DNA of 64,000 nucleotides. It comes from Rhodoligotrophos sp. CJ14. GTDB lineage: Bacteria > Pseudomonadota > Alphaproteobacteria > Rhizobiales > Im1. The notes beneath the pieces were generated by a model that saw only the letters and a list, made by a program, of their open reading frames with translations, searched no databases and was not told the origin of the DNA. The stretch is from positions 2,571,516 through 2,635,515 of the forward strand of contig NZ_CP133319.1 of NCBI RefSeq assembly GCF_038811545.1, read 5' to 3'. Below are positions 18,512 through 26,877 of this stretch, one piece after another. Both the position numbers and the translations under genes were made by a program. Each line of letters starts with the position of its first letter. Position 1 is the stretch's first letter.

Positions 18512-19801
18512 CTATCCTCTCTCTACGCCGCACCACTCGGCCAGGAACAGCGCCATCGTTTTGGTCACTGCCCTGACGGACTCGAGGTCGACCCGCTCGT
18601 CGAACCCGTGCGGCCGCTCACAGATCGGACCGTAAACCAGGCCAGGCGTGTTCTGGTAGAGGCCAAAGAAGCGAGCGTCGGTGGCAGCAGAGGTCACCAC
18701 GTCCTCGAGCTTCTGATCGAACACGGCATAGTGGCTGTCGGCGAGCACCGCCTCCGGCACCGCCGCATTCTCCAGAACGTATCCCTCCGCCATATGGCCG
18801 TGATACTCGACCCGTGGCGGATTATTGGAGAGATAGGGATCGCTCAGCGCCGCCTTACGAATACAGGCCTCGATCTCGTTGCGAATATCCGCAAGCTTGG
18901 CTCCCGGCAGCACGCCGACGCGGACATTGAGGGTTGCCGTGGCGGGCACGCTGGACGTCCATTCGCCGCCCGAGATCTCTCCGAGATTGACGCGGATCGG
19001 ATGCGGATGATCCTTATAGACGGGGTGGTCGACCTTGCGCGCGTTCCAGACGTCTTCCAGCGCCTTGATATGCGGCCATAGGCTCAGCGCCTTCTCGATC
19101 GCATTGGCGCCCACATTGTTGAACCCGGCGGAAGCATGTTGCGGATCGCCGTCGACATGCACGCGGAACCAGATCAATCCCACTTCTGCCCGCATGAGCT
19201 TCGGCTCCAGCGGCTCGGGAACGAAGGCACAGTCGGCGCGATAGCCCCTTTGCAGACAGGCGAGCGTGCCATTGCCCGTGCATTCCTCCTCGACCACCGA
19301 TTGGAAGTGGATCGGCGCCGTGGGCATGAAGCCGGCCGCCCGCACCGCATCGAAAGCAAACAGCGTGCCCGCAAGCCCCGCTTTCATGTCACCGGCGCCA
19401 CGGCCATACATCCACTTGCCCTCGATACGCGGCTCGAAGGGCGGCGTCGTCCAGCGCTCCCATGGACCCGTCGGCACCACATCCACATGACCATTGAAGA
19501 TCAGCGAGCGGCCCTTGCGGGTCTTCGGCCGGTATGTGCCGACGACATTGAAGGAATTCTCGTAAGAGATCGCCACCGGCGCGAAACCCGGCATATCCTT
19601 GATGTCGTCCACATTGATCCGCCAATGATCCACATCGAAGCCACGCTTGGCCATGGCATCGGCCATGAAATCCTGCATGGTGTGCTCCTGGCCTCGCAAC
19701 GAGGGAATGCGCACCATGTCCTGCGTGAAGCGGATCTGGTCATCGAATGCCGCATCGACCGCATCCGTGATGGCTTTGGCAACGTCCTTGTCGAGCATGC
19801 C
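18512..19801 (-). CDS. ArgE/DapE family deacylase (M20 peptidase), copy 1
   Basis: This protein of about 429 residues has M20 motifs NGHVDVVPTGP (metal His, Asp), YGRGAGDMKAG (bridging Asp) and VVEEECTGNGT (catalytic and metal Glu). It should remove an acyl group from an N-acylated amino acid or dipeptide. ATG 19801 is chosen because AAAGGAG lies 6 bases upstream; the earlier in-frame ATG overlaps that site. It is clearly paralogous to the gene at 24646-25938, and the two flank a branched-chain-type ABC importer, which points to import and deacylation of one substrate class. Confidence 0.9.
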   Translation of the reverse strand, partial: GMLDKDVAKAITDAVDAAFDDQIRFTQDMVRIPSLRGQEHTMQDFMADAMAKRGFDVDHWRINVDDIKDMPGFAPVAISYENSFNVVGTYRPKTRKGRSLIFNGHVDVVPTGPWERWTTPPFEPRIEGKWMYGRGAGDMKAGLAGTLFAFDAVRAAGFMPTAPIHFQSVVEEECTGNGTLACLQRGYRADCAFVPEPLEPKLMRAEVGLIWFRVHVDGDPQHASAGFNNVGANAIEKALSLWPHIKALEDVWNARKVDHPVYKDHPHPIRVNLGEISGGEWTSSVPATATLNVRVGVLPGAKLADIRNEIEACIRKAALSDPYLSNNPPRVEYHGHMAEGYVLENAAVPEAVLADSHYAVFDQKLEDVVTSAATDARFFGLYQNTPGLVYGPICERPHGFDERVDLESVRAVTKTMALFLAEWCGVERG

Positions 19802-19822
19802 TGCTCCTTTCACTTTACGAGT

Positions 19823-20812
19823 TCACTGCGACCGGGTGCCGAACCGCTTCATCACCAGCGGACCGAGCGTCGCAAGGCCCCTGGGCAGGAACATCACGAT
19901 CAGAATGATGATCGCGCCATAGACCAGCAGGCGGTAATTATCGAGATCGCGCAACAGCTCGACGGTGACCGTGAGGATCAGCGCGCCGATCAGCGGCCCG
20001 CTCAGCGTGCCAAGCCCGCCCACCAGCGCCATGGCGATGATGAGGATCATGAGATCGACACCCACCGCGGCCGATGGGGTGAGGATGCCGATGTAATGGG
20101 CATAGAAGGCACCGGCCAACCCGACGAGAAAAGCGCTGACCCCGAACACCAGCAGCTTCTGCTTGGTGAGGTTGACCCCGAGGCTCTCGGCTGCGTCCTC
20201 GGCATCGCGCATGGCAACCATTGACAGCCCGGTTTTTGAGCGCATCAGCAGGGTGATCACCGCCGTGGACGCGATGAGCAGGATCAGCACGAGATAGTAG
20301 TACGGCACCTTATCGGCGGGTGTGAATGCCACCTTGCCGAGCCCGGGCAGAGTGAAGCCGGTGAAGGCGGGAATGCCCCAGAGCCCAAGCTCACCCCGGG
20401 TGATCGACTGGAGGTTGGAAATGACGATGCGCACGATCTCCGCAAAGCCAAGCGTCACGATCGCCACATGCGGCATGGATTTGATGCGCAGAATGGGCAA
20501 GCCGATGAACAGGCCCGCAACGGTCGCCGCCAAGGCCGCAATCCACACTGTGAGCCAGGGGCTCAAACCCGCATTGATGCTGATCAGGGCTGAGACATAG
20601 GCGCCGATGCCAAAAAAGGCATGATGGCCGAACGTCTTGAGGCCTGCAAAGCCGGTGACCAGGTTCCAGGCCGAAGCGAAGATGCCGAAGATCATCGACA
20701 GGATCAGGACGTGCAGCAGATAGCTGTCGCGGGTGAGGAGCGGGATCACCGCCATAATGGCAATCGCGGCAACGATCAGTGCCCAATGCTGCGGTTTCAG
20801 CGGAAGAAACAT
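19823..20812 (-). CDS. Branched-chain amino acid-type ABC transporter permease (LivM family)
   Basis: The 329-residue protein has about nine hydrophobic segments and LivM hallmarks: NLVTGFAGLKTFGHHAFFGIGAY near the N-terminus, the GLSMVAMRDAEDAAESLGVN cytoplasmic loop (EAA-like ATPase contact) and GGLGTLSGPLIGA. It forms the inner-membrane channel with the LivH homologue encoded just upstream. It is followed after 21 bases by the M20 deacylase gene. Confidence 0.93.
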   Translation of the reverse strand: MFLPLKPQHWALIVAAIAIMAVIPLLTRDSYLLHVLILSMIFGIFASAWNLVTGFAGLKTFGHHAFFGIGAYVSALISINAGLSPWLTVWIAALAATVAGLFIGLPILRIKSMPHVAIVTLGFAEIVRIVISNLQSITRGELGLWGIPAFTGFTLPGLGKVAFTPADKVPYYYLVLILLIASTAVITLLMRSKTGLSMVAMRDAEDAAESLGVNLTKQKLLVFGVSAFLVGLAGAFYAHYIGILTPSAAVGVDLMILIIAMALVGGLGTLSGPLIGALILTVTVELLRDLDNYRLLVYGAIIILIVMFLPRGLATLGPLVMKRFGTRSQ

Positions 20813-20858
20813 GCTTATCTCCGGTCAGCCAGCTGGGTCTGTGCGGCAAGGCGGGTCA

Positions 20859-21734
20859 TCACGAGGGCTTCTTTCCAAACAGGCCCCAGGGCCGCCACCA
20901 GATCACGCCGATCATCAGGGCGAAGGCGATCACATCGCGCCATTCCGAGGAAGTGAGCTGCACACCGATCGCTTCCACCACCCCGAGGATGAGGCCACCG
21001 GCGATGGCACCGGGGAAGCTGCCGAGACCGCCGAGGATGACGACCACGAAGCCTTTGAGCAGGATCGGCATGCCGCTCCATGGATTGATCGCATAGATCG
21101 GCGCCAGCATGGCCGCAGCAATGGCGCCGAGGGCCGCCGCGATTCCGAAGGTGATGAGATAGATCCGCTGGGCGGGGATCCCCACGACCGCCGCTGCGTC
21201 TCGATCCTGTGACGTTGCTCGAATGGCCCAACCAAGCCGAGTGCGCTTCAGGACATAGGTCATGATGCCGATCGTCAGCAGGGCTACGCCGAAAATGAGC
21301 AGACGCTGCACCGGCAGACGGATACCGGCGAACTCTACGATGCCCGACAGGTAATAGGGCACGCTCTGGAACTGCTCGCCGAACAGCAGCAGCGCCGCAT
21401 TCTGCAGGAAGATCGAAAGTCCCAGAGTTGCGGCAATGGTCGAGAAGGCCCATCCCTCTTTCGGCAAGAGGTAATGGATCGTCAGCCGCTGGACGAGCGC
21501 GCCCAGAATGAACGTGGCCACAATCGCCAGCGGTATGGCGAGATAGGATGGCACCCCATAGGTGACCACCAGGAAGAAGACGAAGTAGCCACCCAGCATA
21601 TAGAACTCGCCATGGGCGAGGTTCAGCACCCGCATGGTGCCATAGATCAAGGCGATGCCGCTGCCGATCAGGGCATACATCGAGCCTATGATCAGGCCAT
21701 TGATGACCTGCTCAAGGAAGATCGCGTAATTCAA
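20859..21734 (-). CDS. Branched-chain amino acid-type ABC transporter permease (LivH family)
   Basis: At 291 residues this is typical of LivH. The N-terminus LEQVINGLIIGSMYALIGSG, then TMRVLNLAHGEFYMLGGYF, a Gly/Ala-rich loop AIRATSQDRDAAAVVGI and a final VVILGGLGSFPGAIAGGLIL are family hallmarks. The start is TTG 21734 with GAGAGG upstream. It pairs with the LivM homologue to form the membrane channel of the first importer. Confidence 0.93.
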   Translation of the reverse strand: MNYAIFLEQVINGLIIGSMYALIGSGIALIYGTMRVLNLAHGEFYMLGGYFVFFLVVTYGVPSYLAIPLAIVATFILGALVQRLTIHYLLPKEGWAFSTIAATLGLSIFLQNAALLLFGEQFQSVPYYLSGIVEFAGIRLPVQRLLIFGVALLTIGIMTYVLKRTRLGWAIRATSQDRDAAAVVGIPAQRIYLITFGIAAALGAIAAAMLAPIYAINPWSGMPILLKGFVVVILGGLGSFPGAIAGGLILGVVEAIGVQLTSSEWRDVIAFALMIGVIWWRPWGLFGKKPS

Positions 21735-21797
21735 GTCCCTCTCCCTTGCCCCTGGTTCGCCCCGATCCCCACGCGAGCCGTTGCGCTCCCCGCAAGC

Positions 21798-22517
21798 TCA
21801 TGCGCCGAGATAGACACGGCGGATCACGTCGGAATGGATCATCTCTTCCCCGGTGCCCGCCAGCACAACCCGGCCGCCTTCGAGCAGATAGCCCCGATGC
21901 GACAGCCCGAAGGAGAGCTGCACGTTCTGCTCGTTGAAGATGACCGCGATACCTTCCTGATTGATGCGCCGGATGATCTCGGCGATCTGCTTCACGATCC
22001 GCGGGGACAAGCCGAGATAAGGCTCATCCATCAACAAGAGGCGTGGCCGTGCCATCAGGCTGCGGGCGATCGCCACCATCTGCTGCTCGCCCCCGCTCAT
22101 CTTGCCCGCGATCTGATCGCGCCGCTCCGCCAGGATGGGAAACAGGCTCTCGACCCATTCCAGCCTGCTGCGCGTATCCTTGTTGACGCTGCGATGATAG
22201 GCGCCGAGCAGCACATTCTCGCGCACCGTCATATCGCCGAACAGTCGCCGCCGCTCGAGAACCATGGAAATGCCCAGGCTCACCATCTCATGGGTCGGCA
22301 CCTTGGTGAGATCACGGCCCTCGAATAGCACTTTGCCCGACCGGATAGGAGCGAGGCCCATAATGGCCTTGAGCACCGTGCTCTTGCCCGAACCGTTCGG
22401 ACCGAGAACAGCGACGACCTCCTTCTGGCCGACGCTCATCGAAACATCCCACAGCACCTGATAATCGCCATAGAGGACGTTCAGGTTGTCCACCTGCAGC
22501 ATTGGGGTATCAGCCAT
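21798..22517 (-). CDS. Branched-chain amino acid-type ABC transporter ATPase (LivF family)
   Basis: This 239-residue ABC ATPase has Walker A GPNGSGKST, signature MSGGEQQMVAIARSLM, Walker B LLLMDEPYLGLSP and the short C-terminus typical of LivF. It energises the importer together with the LivG homologue; the two genes overlap by 8 bases. Confidence 0.94.
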   Translation of the reverse strand: MADTPMLQVDNLNVLYGDYQVLWDVSMSVGQKEVVAVLGPNGSGKSTVLKAIMGLAPIRSGKVLFEGRDLTKVPTHEMVSLGISMVLERRRLFGDMTVRENVLLGAYHRSVNKDTRSRLEWVESLFPILAERRDQIAGKMSGGEQQMVAIARSLMARPRLLLMDEPYLGLSPRIVKQIAEIIRRINQEGIAVIFNEQNVQLSFGLSHRGYLLEGGRVVLAGTGEEMIHSDVIRRVYLGA

Positions 22518-23253
22518 GCTCGGTGGCCTCCCCTAGATAGAGATCGATCACTTCGGGGTGCTGAGCAATTTCCGCAGGGGTCCCCTCGGCCATGCGTATC
22601 CCCCGGTTCATGAAGATGGCGCGGTCGGCCAGCTCGTTGATCACACGCATATTGTGCTCGATGATGACCAGGGTCAGCCCTTCGCTGCGCAGCCGCTTCA
22701 CCAGATCGATGAGCCCCGGAATGCTCTTCTGATCAACGCCGCCAGTCACCTCGTCCAGCAGCAGCAGCTTCGGCCGGGTCGCCATGGCGCGCGCCATTTC
22801 GAGGCGTTTACGCTGCCCCGTGCTCAGCCCCTTGGCCAGCACATCCGCCCGGTCCGCGAGTCCGACCATTTCCACATAGCGCCGCGCATCGGCCCTTGCC
22901 TCCGCCATGGTGCTGTTATGGGCAAGCGCCCCCACCATGACATTTTCCTCCACCGTCAGCTCGTGAAATGGCTGGGTAATCTGAAATGTGCGCGCAACGC
23001 CCGCGCGGCAGCGCCCATCCGGTTTGAGGCCGGTAATATCCTGGCCATTGAAGATGATCTTGCCGCTATTGGGCGAATGCACCCCGGCAATCACATGGAA
23101 GGTCGTGGTCTTGCCCGCGCCGTTCGGCCCCATCAGCGCAAGGATCTCGCCGGGCTGGACCGTAAGCGACAGATTATCGATCGCGACGATGCCGCCAAAG
23201 GACATCGTGATGCCGTCGACCTTGAGAAGAGGATCCGGCGCCGGGCTCGGCAT
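22510..23253 (-). CDS. Branched-chain amino acid-type ABC transporter ATPase (LivG family)
   Basis: This 247-residue ATPase has Walker [10 protein letters not shown], the LivG-type GVARTFQ segment before the helical domain, signature LSTGQRKRLEMARAMA, and Walker B LLLLDEVTGGVDQ. In Walker B the usual DEP is DEV and the signature reads LSTGQ. It lies after the substrate-binding-protein gene, separated by 92 bases that contain a strong hairpin (23306-23338). Confidence 0.93.
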   Translation of the reverse strand: MPSPAPDPLLKVDGITMSFGGIVAIDNLSLTVQPGEILALMGPNGAGKTTTFHVIAGVHSPNSGKIIFNGQDITGLKPDGRCRAGVARTFQITQPFHELTVEENVMVGALAHNSTMAEARADARRYVEMVGLADRADVLAKGLSTGQRKRLEMARAMATRPKLLLLDEVTGGVDQKSIPGLIDLVKRLRSEGLTLVIIEHNMRVINELADRAIFMNRGIRMAEGTPAEIAQHPEVIDLYLGEATEHG

Positions 23254-23305
23254 AGGTTCGGGACTCCGAGTTTGGCAATCGAACGAATAGACGTGCGGCG
23301 GGAGA

Positions 23306-23338
23306 GCTGCCCCGCGTTCCCCACGAACGCGGGACAGC
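23306..23338 (-). terminator. Strong stem-loop between substrate-binding-protein and LivG genes
   Basis: CCCGCGTTC (23311-23319) and GAACGCGGG (23325-23333) form a perfect 9-base-pair stem around a 5-base loop. GCTG/CAGC extend it after one mismatch. No T-run follows, so it is more likely an RNA stabiliser or partial attenuator that raises binding-protein expression over downstream genes than a full terminator. Confidence 0.7.
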
Positions 23339-23345
23339 CAGGATA

Positions 23346-24581
23346 TTACTCGACCGGCTTGAAGGTCGAGGTGGCGGTCGTCTCCGGCCAGATCACCTGG
23401 CTTACACCGTTCTGGATCTGCGCCATCGGCACCGGCAGATACTCGGCGCCGACCTTTGGCGTGTGATTGGCGGTATCATAGACATAGCGCGCAATCACGC
23501 AGGGGAAGTCAGTTTTGGCAAAGGCTTCCGAGATCTTGGCGGGCTCGATTGATCCAGCTGCCTTGATGTTGTTCAGCAGCACGCCCATTTCGCAGAAGCC
23601 TTGCGCATGGTCGCCATTGCCGTCAACCCCGGCCAGCCCCTTGAACATTTCCGCGAATTCCTTGTGCTTCGGATTGTTCGTGGGGTCGAAGAACAACGGC
23701 GTCCACAGAAGCCCGTTCGCCGCATCGCCCGCACCCGGCAGGAACTCCGGACGGATCGGATAATAGACCGCCAGGTGCAGCGACTTCAGGCCCTGTTCCT
23801 TGATCTGCTTGACGAGCGCAATGCCGGAATTGACGGACGTAAAGATCGAAACCAGCACATCCGGCTCATCGCCACGCAGCTTGGAGAGCTGCGGGTAGAA
23901 ATCCGCGTGCCCGAGCGGCACGGTCTCGCTCGACGACACCGTCCAGCCCGCCTCCTTATAGAGCGGCTCGGTATATTCGACATTCGACTTCCCGTAGTCG
24001 GTATCCTCGACGATGAACGCGATCTTCTTGTTCTTCGGCGTGAAGCTGCCCTTCTTGATCAGATCATTGACGGTCTCGAACAGCGTCTGCGCATAGGCAT
24101 CGCTGTTGAAGCTCGACTTCCAGAAATTGGCGAAGCGCTCGGGGTCGCTCTGGATCTTCTTGGCGATCTCGATCGAGACGGGCTGTCCGCTCATCATGAA
24201 TTTGCCGAAGCTTGGCGCAACTTCCATGATGGCCAGGGTGACCGAGCTCGAGATCGTGTCGCCGACCAGGATATCGACATTGTCGCGCGTCAACAGCTTC
24301 TGAGCGGCGCTCACGCCGACTTCGGGACGCGAGGCGCTGTCCTCGAAGATGAGCTTGACCTCTCGCTTTTCGCCCTCGATCTCGATGCCGCCTTCCTTGT
24401 TCACCTGTGTGGCTGCGGCCTCATAGGCCTGGCGCATGGAGATGCCGGAATTGGCGGCAGGGCCGCTCAGCGGCCCAATGACGCCGATGGTGATCTCGGC
24501 CGCTGATGCTGACGTTGCAAAAGCAGTACCGCCAAGCGCAGCCGCCACGGCGAAACTCAACAAATGGCGTTTCAGTCCCAT
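23346..24581 (-). CDS. Branched-chain amino acid-type ABC transporter substrate-binding protein
   Basis: This 411-residue periplasmic protein has a clear signal peptide (hydrophobic run to ATSASAAE, cleavage near residue 28). The mature part opens with ITIGVIGPLSGPAANSGI and contains NKEGGIEIEGEKREVKLIFE, typical of Peripla_BP_6 (LivJ/LivK-like, amide- and urea-binding) proteins. GGGGAG precedes the ATG. It is the second gene of the 25938-17276 operon. The ligand cannot be read; the flanking deacylases and carbamoylase suggest an N-substituted amino acid. Confidence 0.92.
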   Translation of the reverse strand: MGLKRHLLSFAVAAALGGTAFATSASAAEITIGVIGPLSGPAANSGISMRQAYEAAATQVNKEGGIEIEGEKREVKLIFEDSASRPEVGVSAAQKLLTRDNVDILVGDTISSSVTLAIMEVAPSFGKFMMSGQPVSIEIAKKIQSDPERFANFWKSSFNSDAYAQTLFETVNDLIKKGSFTPKNKKIAFIVEDTDYGKSNVEYTEPLYKEAGWTVSSSETVPLGHADFYPQLSKLRGDEPDVLVSIFTSVNSGIALVKQIKEQGLKSLHLAVYYPIRPEFLPGAGDAANGLLWTPLFFDPTNNPKHKEFAEMFKGLAGVDGNGDHAQGFCEMGVLLNNIKAAGSIEPAKISEAFAKTDFPCVIARYVYDTANHTPKVGAEYLPVPMAQIQNGVSQVIWPETTATSTFKPVE

Positions 24582-24645
24582 CGATATCTCCCCTGTTCCC
24601 TCTTCCTCGATTCAGACCTGAACGAATGCCCGCAGCCTGCGGTGC

Positions 24646-25938
24646 TTATGCCCCCACGAGAGGCTCAGTGCCGCACCACTCGGCGATGAACAGCGCCATG
24701 GCGGTGGTGATACGCTTCACCGACGAGATGCTGACGCACTCATCGAACCCGTGGATGTTCCGGGATACGGGGCCATAGCACAAGGCTGGAATTTGGTCGT
24801 AGAGCGCATAGACCCTGGTGTCGAGATAGGCTGGCGTTGTGAGCGTCTCGAGAGGTTTGCCTACGGCTGCCTCATGCGCATTGGCAAGGACTTGCTCGGC
24901 TTCCGAGCCCGGCTTCAGCACATAGCCTTCCGTATGGAAGCCGTTGAAGGTGACCTTCGGCGGCATGTTTGACAGGAATGGATCTTGCCGCGCGAAATTC
25001 GCAACACGCTCACTGATCTCCCGCGCCGCGCTGGCCGCATCCACTCCGGGATAGATCGCGATACGGCAATCGATCCGGCACCAGCAGGGCACGGATGAGG
25101 CCCAGTCGCCCCCTTCGATCTTGCCGATATTCAGATTGATCGGGTGCGGATCATCTTTGAAATGCTCGTAATTGGCCTTGCGGTGGTTCCAGTCCTGCTC
25201 GAGCTTCCGCAATTCGCCGACCACCCGGTAGGCCGCGTCGATCGCATTGGCGCCGGCGCCCATCTCGCGCACATGCACAGGCAGACCGCGCACCTCGACC
25301 TGGAACCAGATCACGCCCGCATTGGCGCGCACCAGTTTCTCATCCTCAGGCTCGGGAATCAGCACCGCATCCGCCTTATAGCCGCGAAGATGCGTCATCA
25401 GCGCCCCGTTGCCCGTCGATTCCTCCTCGACGACCGACTGCACATAGACCGTGGCGGCAGGCTGCAGCCCGATGCGCCGTAAGGCATCCAGAGCAAACAC
25501 ATTGGCAGCCGCGCCGGCCTTCATGTCGCCCGAGCCACGACCATACATCCAGTCGCCGACGATCTCGCCGCCATAGGGCCCGTGCTGCCACATGGATTCC
25601 GGTCCGGTTGGGACCACGTCGAGATGCGATTGGAGAATGAGAGATCGGCCCTTTTCCTCGCGCGGGTAATGAATGCCCACAACGATCGGCGCAGTCGAAT
25701 GCTGCTCGGACCAGGGCGACCCGCCGGGATGGCGCTCGATCGCCTCCTGGTCCATCGGGAACCGGTCCATGACAAAGCCGCGCCTGTGCAGCTCCCGGAA
25801 CGTGAAATCCTGAACCGTGTGCTCGGCGCCGCGGACGGAGGGAAACGAGACCAACTTCTGTGTATAGGCCAGCTGGTCCGCAAACCCCTGTTCCACGGAC
25901 TCAACAATCGCACGGCGCATGTCTGGAGCAAGCGTCAT
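24646..25938 (-). CDS. ArgE/DapE family deacylase (M20 peptidase), copy 2
   Basis: A protein of about 430 residues with M20 motifs QSHLDVVPTGP, YGRGSGDMKAG and VVEEESTGNGA. It aligns along its length with the 18512-19801 protein, including the shared C-terminal FIAEWCG, so they are paralogues. ATG 25938 has GAGGGTG upstream; an in-frame ATG at 26037 would place the N-terminus on top of the IclR operator and is rejected. It is the first gene of the eight-gene operon, under the promoter at 25999-26027. Confidence 0.9.
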   Translation of the reverse strand: MTLAPDMRRAIVESVEQGFADQLAYTQKLVSFPSVRGAEHTVQDFTFRELHRRGFVMDRFPMDQEAIERHPGGSPWSEQHSTAPIVVGIHYPREEKGRSLILQSHLDVVPTGPESMWQHGPYGGEIVGDWMYGRGSGDMKAGAAANVFALDALRRIGLQPAATVYVQSVVEEESTGNGALMTHLRGYKADAVLIPEPEDEKLVRANAGVIWFQVEVRGLPVHVREMGAGANAIDAAYRVVGELRKLEQDWNHRKANYEHFKDDPHPINLNIGKIEGGDWASSVPCWCRIDCRIAIYPGVDAASAAREISERVANFARQDPFLSNMPPKVTFNGFHTEGYVLKPGSEAEQVLANAHEAAVGKPLETLTTPAYLDTRVYALYDQIPALCYGPVSRNIHGFDECVSISSVKRITTAMALFIAEWCGTEPLVGA

Positions 25939-25998
25939 CGGTTCACCCTCATCCGATTGCGGCCCCCTCGTGACCGCGATGTAAGCATTGCTTCTCCG

Positions 25999-26027
25999 GG
26001 TATGAAAGGTCTTTTCGAGAGTGTCAA
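25999..26027 (-). promoter_or_regulatory. Sigma70-type promoter of the deacylase/importer operon
   Basis: On the minus strand a perfect TTGACA (-35, bases 26022-26027) is followed after exactly 17 bases by CATACC (-10, bases 25999-26004). The -35 box is inside the operator palindrome 26020-26038, so a bound regulator would block polymerase. The -10 match is weak (3 of 6). Confidence 0.55.
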
Positions 26028-26038
26028 GAAATGACACT
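26020..26038. promoter_or_regulatory. Operator-like palindrome 1 for the divergent IclR regulator
   Basis: AGTGTCAAGAAATGACACT is a perfect inverted repeat (7-base arms, 5-base centre) in the 129-base gap between the IclR gene and the operon it probably controls. IclR-family proteins bind such short palindromes as dimers or tetramers. It overlaps the operon's -35 box. Confidence 0.65.
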
Positions 26039-26040
26039 AT

Positions 26041-26057
26041 GGGTCACACAATGACAC
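26041..26057. promoter_or_regulatory. Operator-like site 2 for the divergent IclR regulator
   Basis: GGGTCACACAATGACAC repeats the layout of site 1 (6-base arms, 5-base centre; 13 of 17 bases identical to its core) with its centre 20 bases away, about two helical turns. It ends 10 bases before the IclR ATG, so it could also mediate autoregulation. Confidence 0.6.
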
Positions 26058-26067
26058 GAAACTGAAC

Positions 26068-26877
26068 ATGCGTGCAGCACAAGCCGGTAACGACACAAGG
26101 TTAAGGCCCCGGCCCGGCGTGCCGATCGTGCGCTCGGTTGAGCGTGCGGCCGCGATTTTGCGCGCCTTCTCGCCCGGTGAGACGCACCTGTCTCTGGCGG
26201 AGCTTTCCCGTCGAACCCAGCTCGACAAGAGCACCACGCGCCGGTTGCTCCACACATTGTCTGTTGTCGAGCTGGTCGAATATCATGAGAGAGAGCAGGC
26301 TTATGCGCTGGCGCCCGGCGTGCTCATGCTCGTGCCGGCCGTGAATTATGGCCGCGATCTGAGGGACGTCGCCGAACCCGTGCTCGCCCGGCTCACTGAG
26401 ATCACCGGGGCCACCGCCTTCCTCTGGTCCTTCTTCGGGTCACATGCAATGTGCCTTGACCGAGTAAAGGCACGCGACCTTCATATCGACGCGCCATGGT
26501 CTGCAATCGGTACGCGCATTTCGCTCAATTGCGCGGGCGGCCCGCGCGTCATACTCGCTCACCTCTCCGCGCAGGAGCGCCTCGAAATCTTGCAGCAAGC
26601 TCTGCCGAAGCACACCCCGTTCACCCAGACCGATCCCGCGGAGCTCGAGGCCGCCGCGAATCTCATCCGGCAACGGGGCTGGGAGCTCGCGATCGATGAT
26701 TACATCGTTGGTCTCGCGGGTTTGGGAGTGCCGGTCTTTGATCGAACCGGCAGGTTCGTCGCGAGCATCAGCATCACCACCCTGACGCCGAGCCTGCCTC
26801 TGGAGAATGGTGAGCCACGTCATCTCCGCGCCATGCTGGATGCGGCCGCCGAGATCGGCGTGCGTTTGCAGCCATGA
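26068..26877 (+). CDS. IclR family transcriptional regulator
   Basis: The 269-residue protein has an N-terminal winged helix (IVRSVERAAAILRAF, LSLAELSRRTQLDKSTTRRL) and an IclR ligand-binding domain (GSHAMCLDRVKA; WELAIDDYIVGLAGLGVPVF). It probably senses an amino-acid derivative and controls the divergent deacylase/importer operon through the two sites at 26020-26057. No Shine-Dalgarno is visible before ATG 26068, so a leaderless message or a later start is possible. Its stop overlaps the DMT transporter start (ATGA). Confidence 0.92.
   Translation: MRAAQAGNDTRLRPRPGVPIVRSVERAAAILRAFSPGETHLSLAELSRRTQLDKSTTRRLLHTLSVVELVEYHEREQAYALAPGVLMLVPAVNYGRDLRDVAEPVLARLTEITGATAFLWSFFGSHAMCLDRVKARDLHIDAPWSAIGTRISLNCAGGPRVILAHLSAQERLEILQQALPKHTPFTQTDPAELEAAANLIRQRGWELAIDDYIVGLAGLGVPVFDRTGRFVASISITTLTPSLPLENGEPRHLRAMLDAAAEIGVRLQP

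Noticed and set aside
24600-24640. Palindrome CCGCAG-C-CTGCGG between the M20 gene and the binding-protein gene, considered as a terminator
   Set aside because: It has almost no loop, no T-run follows, and the genes around it look co-transcribed.
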